Source of the DNA: Armatimonadota bacterium
Lineage (GTDB): Bacteria > Armatimonadota > UBA10988
Length of the DNA stretch: 5,162 nt
NCBI GenBank assembly: GCA_016183835.1
Contig: JACPDV010000425.1
Location: 1 to 5,162 of the forward strand
Direction: 5' to 3'
A program made the translations under genes and the position numbers. The notes below the pieces were generated by a model that was given only the letters and a program-made list of their open reading frames with translations, ran no database searches and was not told the origin of the DNA. Position 1 is the first letter of the stretch, and each line of letters begins with the position of its first letter. Positions 1 to 4,841 of this stretch are shown one piece after another.

Positions 1-804
1 TGCGAGGCGATGACCGTGGGCGGCGTGCGGCTCTGGCGCGGGCAGCGCTGGGCCTACCTGGGGCGCGAGGCCGCCGACCTGCGGCGCATCGGGGCCATCC
101 TCCACGTCGTGGACCGCATCGACGTGGAGCACACCGACTGCCCGTTGCCCGAGGAGATCGACGACCTCGAGGCCGACGCCGCGGCCGGCTGGCCGCACCA
201 TCGGGGGCTCACCGTGGGCCTGATCGACCCGCGCGAGGGCGTACTCCGGCTCGACCTGACCGTCAACAACAAGACCTGGCGGCGGCAGGTGGAAGAGCAC
301 TTCATGCCCCACTGCGTCACCGCCATGGAGGCCAGCCGCAACATCCTCCTGGCCGCCGGCATGGCCTATCGCGAGATCGAGCTGCACGACCTCCACTCCA
401 AACCGAGCGCCGACGTGGAGCGGGCGCGCGAGCTGCAGCGGGCGCGCGCCGGCGCGCGGCGGCGGCCCGAGCGGCCGTTCAAGTCGCTCGATCCCTACGG
501 CGAGGAGGAGAGCCACCTGCTCGCGGCCCGCGACGAGGAGACCATCCGCCTCGCCGGACGCGCCCTCACCTCGCCGCTCACCGTGCTGACCGGCGAGTCC
601 GGCGTCGGCAAGACCTCCCTCGTCGGCGCCGGCGTGATCCCCTGGCTCAGAGAGCACTACCACGACGGCGTCTACGCGCGCTGCCTGAATGACCCCACCC
701 AGTCGCTGATCCACGCCATCACCGCTCGGCTGAAGCTGGACAAGGGCGCTTTCAGCAGCCTCCCGGCCGCCGTCCGCGCGCTGGCCGAGCAGGCCCAGAA
801 TCCA
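1..804 (+). CDS. N-terminal part of a frame-broken STAND (nSTAND1-like) NTPase, 5' partial
   Basis: This is the first arm of a large STAND-family signalling ATPase/GTPase. The frame is open from base 1 (Cys-Glu-Ala before the first Met at 10), so the true start is probably upstream; no Shine-Dalgarno precedes position 10. Counting from that Met, residues 1-155 form a domain I do not recognise, ending in an Arg-rich linker (about 138-156). Residues 157-175 (FKSLDPYGEEE) match the lead-in typical of nSTAND1 modules. Residues 195-203, GESGVGKTS, are a clear Walker A P-loop (592-618), followed by the usual helix (LVGAGVIPWLRE). Homology stops after ALAEQAQ (about 796). The Walker B segment normally found next (hydrophobic strand plus DQFEE-like) is absent in all frames. 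Read literally, this frame continues as Arg/Pro/Ala-rich out-of-frame sequence to a stop at 1726-1728. The family call is firm; the ligand and biological role are unknown. Confidence 0.8.
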
Positions 805-806
805 GT
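797..806 (+). other. Frame-breaking deletion junction at the Walker B site of the STAND gene
   Basis: Upstream of here the coding frame has codons starting at 781, 784 and so on. Downstream, the frame with recognisable STAND sequence starts one base later (cag ttc gcc cac at 803 onward, QFAHDLAGLLG). Two family elements that are normally separated by about 25 residues containing Walker B are directly abutted. A single-base indel therefore does not explain the break: roughly 75-80 nt are missing, with a length congruent to 2 mod 3. The bases around AGAATCCAGTT can be read as the end of the first arm or the start of the second, which fits loss between short direct repeats. The missing length is inferred from family structure, not measured. 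Confidence 0.7.
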
Positions 807-835
807 TCGCCCACGACCTGGCCGGGCTGCTCGGC

Positions 836-3409
836 ATGCCCGGCGACCCCGTGCACGTGCTCCTCGCTATTCAGCGCGAGTACTTCGTGCGACTGGCGGA
901 GCTGCTCCCCGCCCTGCCCACCATCTTCCAGGAGGTCAGCGAGCTGAAGCGGCTCAGCCGCGAGCAGTCCGAGCTGGTCATCCGCCGCTCCCTGGGCCGC
1001 TTCCGGGTGCGCTTCGACGAGCTGGTCACCACCCACCTGGTGGACGATCTCAGCACGGCGGAAGGGGTCCTCCCGGTCGAGCTGCAGATCTGCTGCGACG
1101 TGCTCTTCCAGCACCTCGAGGAGGGCGAGCGAACCGTCGAGTACGACATCTACCGCCGCATCGGGCCGGCCCGCCGGATCCTCGACGGCCTGCTCGAGAG
1201 CCGGCTGCGCACGTTCCGCTGGCGGCGGCACACCCTCGCCAAGGCCGCCCTCGTCAACTGTGTCACCGCGACGCGCACCAAGGCGCTCGTGCGCGTGGAC
1301 GAGTGCGCGCTGGACATCGGCGCCGACCGCGAAGTGACCGAGGAGCTGATGGAAGAGTTGGTGGGCCTCGGGCTCTTGCGCCGGCTGTCGGGCGAGGACG
1401 GCTACCTCTACGAGCTGCGCCACGAGTACCTGGCCCAGAGCCTGGGGCCCTGGCTCAGCGACGTGGAGGGCGAGGCCAAGGACGTCGACGACCTGCTCCA
1501 CCGCGAGCTGAACAACTTCCAGCGCTTCCAGATGCTCCTCGACAAGGAAAAGCTGCGGCTGATCCACCAGTACCGCCGGCGCCTGACCCTCACTTCCGAC
1601 GAGCTCGATCTGCTGATCCGCAGCGCCGCGCAGGAGCGCTACGAGGTGGAGTACTGGCTGGCGCGGGTGAACGAGCTGACCGTCTCGCAGCAGATGGTGC
1701 TGTGCGTCGATCTGCTCTATTCGCCTGAGCCCGACCTGCGCGACGCGCTGCGCCTGATGATCAGCCGGCTCGATCACCAGGCCGTGCTGCCCACCCTGCT
1801 CGACAGCCTGCGCGAGGCCGACCCGGTGGTGCGCGAGACGGCCATCGAGGTGCTCCGAGAGATCGACCAGAACCTGGTGGCGGCGCTCCAGCCGGGCGAC
1901 GTGGCGCGGCAGCAGCAGGCGGCCTATGCGCTGGGCCAGATCGGCGCGCGGCACGCGGTGCCCGAGCTGGTGGAGACCGCCCGCCACGGCGCCGCCGAGG
2001 TGCGCGAGCAGGCCGTGGAGGCACTGGCGGAGCTGGACCGCTCGCGCAGTGCCGACCTGCTCCTGCGCAGCCTGCGGAGCGGCAGCCGCGGGAGCCGTTG
2101 GAACGCCGCCCTGGCCCTCGGCCGGCTCGGCCGCGACTCCGGCGTGCGCGAGCGGATCCAGCGCGAGGCGGAGCGGCCCGAGGCGCCCGAGAGCGTCGTC
2201 TACGCCTACGCCCGCGCCTGCCTCGAAGGGCGCCAGCTCGACGACGCCGACCGGGTGCTCCGGATCCTCGACAAGCGCGCCGTGCCCGACGATCAGCGGC
2301 AGCACCTGGTGGACACCTGGGAGGAGCTGGAGGCGCTCCGGCGGCAGGAGCAGCGCGGGCTGCTGGCCTGGTCCATGTACCGTGGCTCGCCCGGCGGGTC
2401 GGCCTACACCACGGCCGGCCTGCGCCTGCCCCTCGCGCTCAAATGGGAGTTCGCCACCGGCGACCGCGTGCTCAGCTCGCCGGCCGTGGCCAACGGCGTG
2501 GTGTACATCGGCTCCACCGACAAGAGCCTCTACGCCCTGGACGCCGACAGCGGCGCGGCGCACTGGACCATCCCCACCGAGGCCGAGCTGCACAGCACAC
2601 CGTGCGTGGTGGGCGGGCGGGTGTTCATCGGCGGGATGGACGGGATGGTCCACGCGGTGGAGGCGGAGAGCGGCCGGCCGCTGTGGAGCCGGCGCTTCGG
2701 CGAGGCCGTGAGCAGCTCGATCCGGGGCACGGAGGAGTCCCTGTTCGTGGGCACCTCCGACGGCGGGGTGTTCGCCTTCAGCCCGGAGGACGGCCGGGTG
2801 CAGTGGGAGTACCGGCTGCGCGGCTCGGTGGACGCCAGCCCGGCGATGGACGGCGGCCTGGTGACGGTGGGCACGCGCGAGGAGGGGCTCGTGGTGCTCG
2901 ACAAGGCCTCCGGCGCCGAGCGCTGGCGGTGGCGGGTGATGGGCGGCATGGCGGGCAGTCCGGCGGTGGTGGACGGGCGCATCCTGGTGGGCTCGGGCGA
3001 CGGGCGCGTCGAGGTGCTCGACACCGATGGCGTGCTGATCTGGTCGGCGCTGCTGGACAGCGCGGCGGGCAGCTCGCCGGCGCTCGCCCAGGGGCGGGTG
3101 TTCGTGGGCGGCGTGGATGGCGAGATCGCCGCCTTCCGCCTGACCACCGGCGAGCGGCTGTGGACGTTCCGCACGGAGGGTGCGGTGTCGGCCTCGCCCA
3201 CGGTGGCGGGGAAGGCCGTGTTCGTGGGCAGCCACGGCGGGCAGCTCTTCGCCCTGGACGCGGGCTCGGGCCGGCCGCTGTGGCGCTACCGCACGGGCTA
3301 CAGCATCCACAGCACGCCGGCGGTGGCCGACGGGCGGCTGTTCGTCGCCCTGCGCTACTACAACGTCTGTGCGTTCGCCGAACCGGTCGAGGTCGAGGAC
3401 ATGCGCTGA
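836..3409 (+). CDS. C-terminal part of the STAND protein: helical/winged-helix region, HEAT repeats, PQQ-like beta-propeller
   Basis: This is the second arm of the broken STAND gene. Homology starts at about 803; the ATG at 836 has no Shine-Dalgarno and is an internal Met, not a convincing start. Counting from 836 (857 residues), residues 7-45 continue the NTPase (LLAIQREYFVRL, then a LSREQ motif, both usual after Walker B). Residues 110-210 are a winged-helix-like region ending in ELRHEYLAQSL, and 225-285 is the helical segment typical of nSTAND1 proteins. Residues about 296-435 are HEAT repeats, and about 531-848 are eight propeller repeats of about 40 residues. No signal peptide or membrane segment is visible, so the protein is probably cytosolic or held at the membrane by partners. 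HEAT and propeller domains usually bind proteins or ligands in STAND receptors; the target here is unknown. The stop overlaps the next start. Confidence 0.85.
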   Translation: MPGDPVHVLLAIQREYFVRLAELLPALPTIFQEVSELKRLSREQSELVIRRSLGRFRVRFDELVTTHLVDDLSTAEGVLPVELQICCDVLFQHLEEGERTVEYDIYRRIGPARRILDGLLESRLRTFRWRRHTLAKAALVNCVTATRTKALVRVDECALDIGADREVTEELMEELVGLGLLRRLSGEDGYLYELRHEYLAQSLGPWLSDVEGEAKDVDDLLHRELNNFQRFQMLLDKEKLRLIHQYRRRLTLTSDELDLLIRSAAQERYEVEYWLARVNELTVSQQMVLCVDLLYSPEPDLRDALRLMISRLDHQAVLPTLLDSLREADPVVRETAIEVLREIDQNLVAALQPGDVARQQQAAYALGQIGARHAVPELVETARHGAAEVREQAVEALAELDRSRSADLLLRSLRSGSRGSRWNAALALGRLGRDSGVRERIQREAERPEAPESVVYAYARACLEGRQLDDADRVLRILDKRAVPDDQRQHLVDTWEELEALRRQEQRGLLAWSMYRGSPGGSAYTTAGLRLPLALKWEFATGDRVLSSPAVANGVVYIGSTDKSLYALDADSGAAHWTIPTEAELHSTPCVVGGRVFIGGMDGMVHAVEAESGRPLWSRRFGEAVSSSIRGTEESLFVGTSDGGVFAFSPEDGRVQWEYRLRGSVDASPAMDGGLVTVGTREEGLVVLDKASGAERWRWRVMGGMAGSPAVVDGRILVGSGDGRVEVLDTDGVLIWSALLDSAAGSSPALAQGRVFVGGVDGEIAAFRLTTGERLWTFRTEGAVSASPTVAGKAVFVGSHGGQLFALDAGSGRPLWRYRTGYSIHSTPAVADGRLFVALRYYNVCAFAEPVEVEDMR
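1721..2140 (+). repeat. HEAT-repeat segment of the STAND protein
   Basis: The encoded protein shows tandem helical hairpins of about 30 residues. They carry the HEAT signature of an inner helix with VRETAIEVL, VREQAVEAL or RWNAALALG followed by a short loop (LREID, LAELD, LGRLG). At least four units are visible, including HQAVLPTLLDSLREADPVVRE, ARQQQAAYALGQIG, AVPELVETARHGAAEVRE and SADLLLRSLRSG. Such units form an alpha-solenoid, in STAND proteins usually an autoinhibitory or ligand-binding scaffold. The unit borders are approximate. Confidence 0.75.
2426..3379 (+). repeat. Eight-repeat PQQ-like beta-propeller domain
   Basis: Eight repeats of about 40 residues follow one pattern: a strand with W (KWEF, HWTI, LWSR, QWEY, RWRW, IWSA, LWTF, LWRY), then SSPAV or similar, then a G-V-hydrophobic-G strand (VVYIGS, VFIGG, LFVGT, LVTVGT, ILVGS, VFVGG, VFVGS, LFVAL). 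Each then has a strand such as LYALDADSG that ends in an acidic/Gly turn. This is the hallmark of PQQ-like (BamB/quinoprotein-type) propellers, and eight repeats is a full closed propeller. No dehydrogenase catalytic set is apparent, so it is most likely a binding or scaffold module rather than a quinoprotein enzyme. Confidence 0.88.
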
Positions 3410-3411
3410 TG
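3395..3411 (+). promoter_or_regulatory. Ribosome-binding site and TGATG stop/start overlap coupling the STAND gene to the NfeD gene
   Basis: The STAND stop TGA (3407-3409) shares its last A with the ATG at 3409-3411. A GAGGA element (3395-3399) lies 9 nt upstream of that ATG. The four-base ATGA/TGATG type of overlap is a classic sign of translational coupling, so the NfeD protein is probably made by ribosomes finishing the STAND protein. This overlap also fixes the NfeD start. Confidence 0.75.
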
Positions 3412-3936
3412 GACTCGTACCTGGCTTGGCTGTGGTTCGCCGCGGCGGTCCTGCTTGGACTGATCGAGCTGCACTCGGGCACGTTCATCTTTCTGCTGTT
3501 CGCCTTGGCTTGCTTCGCCACCGGCGTAGCGGCGCTGCTGGGGGCCTCGCTGGCGGTGCAGTCCGGCCTGTTGTTGGCCGGCACGCTGGCGTCCCTGGCG
3601 GCGGCCCCGGCCCTGGTGAAGCGCTTGCGCCGGACTGGGCCGGCGCTGCGGTTCGGCGTCGACGCCCTCCTGGATCAGCAGGCCCTGGTCACGGAGGCGG
3701 TGGACCCACTCCACGGCACCGGAGCGGTCAAGGTCGGGGGCGCCATCTGGCGGGCACGAGCGAGTGCGCCCATCCCCGCCGGCACCTTGGTGCGCATCGC
3801 GGAGGTCGACGGCACCAAACTGGTGGTGTATCCCGATCCCCAGGCGGCTCCGCCGGAACGGGAACGACTGCTCGACGCGGACTCGATCTCAGTCCAGGAG
3901 CTGAACGTGCGCGACCAGCGGCCCAGGGACGGTTAG
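3409..3936 (+). CDS. Short NfeD-family membrane protein
   Basis: This 175-residue protein is a short-form NfeD (E. coli YbbJ type, without the ClpP-like protease domain). Hydrophobic stretches at about 5-20, 25-45 and 48-70 make two or three membrane segments, followed by a basic KRLRR (71-75) expected on the cytoplasmic side. Residues about 86-141 form the soluble OB-fold beta-barrel. The diagnostic motif is GTGAVKVGGAIWRARA, then IPAGTLVRIAEVDGTKLVV. NfeD proteins are encoded beside SPFH/stomatin genes and bind SPFH oligomers through this domain, helping to organise a membrane platform. The partner follows 23 nt downstream, as expected. A charged tail (142-175) extends beyond the usual end of the fold. 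The start is fixed by the overlap with the upstream stop. The gene looks intact, unlike both of its neighbours. Family assignment is confident; cellular role is inferred. Confidence 0.9.
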   Translation: MDSYLAWLWFAAAVLLGLIELHSGTFIFLLFALACFATGVAALLGASLAVQSGLLLAGTLASLAAAPALVKRLRRTGPALRFGVDALLDQQALVTEAVDPLHGTGAVKVGGAIWRARASAPIPAGTLVRIAEVDGTKLVVYPDPQAAPPERERLLDADSISVQELNVRDQRPRDG

Positions 3937-3943
3937 CCGTCCC
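3926..3943 (+). promoter_or_regulatory. Perfect 7-bp hairpin around the NfeD stop codon
   Basis: GGGACGG (3926-3932) and CCGTCCC (3937-3943) are perfect inverted repeats with a four-base loop TTAG that contains most of the TAG stop (3934-3936). The stem ends two bases before the AAAGGAGG Shine-Dalgarno of the SPFH gene. No T-tract follows, so it is not a canonical Rho-independent terminator. It may tune readthrough, mRNA stability or SPFH translation, since ribosomes terminating at NfeD would melt it. The structure is seen in the sequence; its function is inferred. Confidence 0.5.
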
Positions 3944-3944
3944 G

Positions 3945-3952
3945 AAAGGAGG
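3945..3952 (+). promoter_or_regulatory. Strong Shine-Dalgarno of the SPFH gene
   Basis: AAAGGAGG lies 7 nt before the ATG at 3960, near-ideal strength and spacing. It decides for the ATG at 3960 over the ATG at 3953, which abuts the element and opens an unrelated frame. It predicts higher translation of the SPFH protein than of the coupled NfeD protein, consistent with SPFH proteins forming large homo-oligomers. Confidence 0.85.
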
Positions 3953-3959
3953 ATGGGCC

Positions 3960-4169
3960 ATGCAGTACCTGTTGATCGGTCTGGCGGTGGTGGCGATCGC
4001 CGCTTGTGCATCCGCCATCACCTTGGTCCGGAACTACGAGAAGGGCGTGGTGGAGCGGTTAGGCCAGTATCTCCATACCGCGGATCCCGGCCTGTGCATT
4101 ATCTGGCCCTTCCTCGACTACCTGCGGAAGGTGGATATGCGGGAGAAGGTGATCGACGTTCCGCCTCAA
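3960..4169 (+). CDS. N-terminal part of a frame-broken SPFH (stomatin/prohibitin/QmcA-like) protein
   Basis: This is the first arm of an SPFH-domain membrane scaffold. Residues 2-22 are a single N-terminal membrane anchor (LLIGLAVVAIAACASAITLV). Next comes the start of the SPFH domain in typical order: NYEKGVVERLGQY, then DPGLCIIWPF (the conserved PGL...P.F hairpin), then KVDMREKVIDVPPQ. In stomatins the next residues are about 30 amino acids of the form E-VITKDNV...V-DPV-AV; none of this is present. After PPQ (4169) the frame reads unrelated Arg/Pro-rich sequence to a stop at 4497-4499, so the literal product would be 179 residues with a nonsense tail. The start is well supported by the AAAGGAGG element. 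Such proteins form ring or cage oligomers at the inner membrane with NfeD partners. Confidence 0.85.
4159..4169 (+). other. Deletion junction in the SPFH gene with an 11-nt shared arm (TTCCGCCTCAA)
   Basis: The same 11 bases are claimed by both arms. In the upstream frame they end the VPPQ element (gtt ccg cct caa). One frame over they encode FRL and the start of N, the element that precedes QIAVLKLAQT in this family. Compared with archaeal and bacterial stomatins, about 29-30 residues between these elements are missing. That is roughly 86-89 nt with a length congruent to 2 mod 3, matching the observed frame change. This is the pattern left by deletion between two short direct repeats with one copy kept. 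The second ancestral copy is inferred, not seen. Confidence 0.75.
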
Positions 4170-4833
4170 CCAGATCGCGGTGCTCAAGCTGGCCCAGACC
4201 AAGTTGCGCGACCTGATCGCCAACCTGGACCTGGAGGCCACGCTCGCCTCGAGCGTGACGATGAACGTGCAACTCAAGGAGATGCTCGACGAGATCACCG
4301 ACGCGTGGGGCGTGCTCGTCACCCGCGTCGAGATCCAGAAGATCGACCCGCCCCGCGACATCACCGCGGCCATGAGCTCGCAGATGAAGGCCGAGCGCGA
4401 ACGGCGCGCGGCCATCCTGGAAGCGGAGGGTGTGAAGCAGAGCGCCGTGCTGCGGGCCGAGGGGGCGAAGCAGGCCTCCATCCTGGCGGCCGAAGGTGAG
4501 GCGGAGGCCATCCGCCTGCGGGCCGCCGCCGACCGGGACCGCCGCGTGTTCAACGCCGAAGGTGAAGCGCAGGCCATCTCCGCGGTGTTCCACGCGATCA
4601 ACGAGGGCGGCGCCACCGACGAGGTGCTGGCCATCCGCTACCTCGAGACGCTCCAGCATGTGGCGCAAGGCCAGGCCACCAAGATCTTCATGCCGATCGA
4701 GATGGGCAGCATGCTCTCGCAGCTCGGCAGCTTCGCCGAGGTGCTCCGCGGCACGGCCAGCGAGCAGCGGCGCATGGGTGCGCCCGAGGAGGCCGAGCAG
4801 AGCCAGCCCATCCAGGTCAAGCCGTCCAACTAG
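4159..4833 (+). CDS. C-terminal part of the frame-broken SPFH protein: end of the SPFH domain and coiled coil
   Basis: This is the second arm of the SPFH gene, in the +1 frame relative to the N-terminal arm, ending at TAG 4831-4833. It opens with FRLNQIAVLKLAQTKLRDLIANLDLEATL and continues with the hallmark DAWGVLVTRVEIQKIDPP and AAMSSQMKAERERRAAILEAEG motifs. The latter begins the family's alternating coiled coil, with AEG units at about 10-residue spacing (EAEGVKQ, RAEGAKQ, AAEGEAEA). The tail ATKIFMPIEMGSMLSQLGSF matches the C-terminal segment after the coiled coil, then a polar end. GTG at 4180 could in principle start translation, but no Shine-Dalgarno precedes it and it lacks the membrane anchor, so I treat this as a fragment of one gene. 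Apart from the missing segment the protein is complete (about 290 residues plus about 30 lost), a normal length for bacterial stomatins. Confidence 0.88.
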   Translation, partial: FRLNQIAVLKLAQTKLRDLIANLDLEATLASSVTMNVQLKEMLDEITDAWGVLVTRVEIQKIDPPRDITAAMSSQMKAERERRAAILEAEGVKQSAVLRAEGAKQASILAAEGEAEAIRLRAAADRDRRVFNAEGEAQAISAVFHAINEGGATDEVLAIRYLETLQHVAQGQATKIFMPIEMGSMLSQLGSFAEVLRGTASEQRRMGAPEEAEQSQPIQVKPSN

Positions 4834-4837
4834 GAGG
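4832..4837 (+). promoter_or_regulatory. Shine-Dalgarno of the amidohydrolase gene
   Basis: AGGAGG overlaps the SPFH stop codon (TAG 4831-4833) and sits 4 nt before the ATG at 4842, slightly tight but strong. Together with an 8-nt intergenic gap it places the hydrolase in the same transcription unit and supports ATG 4842 as the start. Confidence 0.75.
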
Positions 4838-4841
4838 CCCG

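Noticed and set aside
443..458. 16-bp palindrome CGCGCGCCGGCGCGCG and nearby direct repeat CGGGCGCGCG (421-430 and 439-448)
   Set aside because: It lies inside coding sequence for an Arg/Ala-rich linker (RARELQRARAG); GC-rich alternating codons make such strings readily, and no regulator site or terminator context is present.
797..806. Programmed ribosomal frameshifting to join the two STAND arms
   Set aside because: No slippery heptamer is evident, and even with a frameshift the Walker B segment would still be missing, so recoding cannot restore a normal NTPase.
2672..3283. Exact 15-nt repeat GGCCGGCCGCTGTGG at 2672-2686 and 3269-3283
   Set aside because: Both copies encode the same GRPLW propeller motif in two blades; short identity is expected from conserved residues and biased codon use and does not need a recent duplication or mobile element.
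752..3310. Very long open frame on the minus strand (about 850 codons) opposite the STAND gene
   Set aside because: It is a shadow of strong GC codon bias on the + strand: low-complexity, rich in His/Ala/Gln/Arg, no recognisable domain. The + strand reading has clear STAND, HEAT and propeller signatures.
2098..3408. Long + frame-1 opening running into the NfeD gene, which could suggest a fusion protein
   Set aside because: The sequence before 3409 is Arg/Ala/Pro/Gly-rich out-of-frame translation of the propeller. The NfeD start is fixed at 3409 by the TGATG overlap and the GAGGA element.
3953..4216. ATG at 3953 as an alternative start after the Shine-Dalgarno
   Set aside because: It directly abuts AGGAGG (no spacer) and opens a frame with no family signature, while ATG 3960 gives a membrane anchor and SPFH domain with 7-nt spacing.
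4180..4833. GTG at 4180 as the start of a separate soluble SPFH-tail gene
   Set aside because: No Shine-Dalgarno precedes it, family homology extends upstream of it in the same frame (FRLNQIA), and the missing N-terminal half is present just upstream in another frame.
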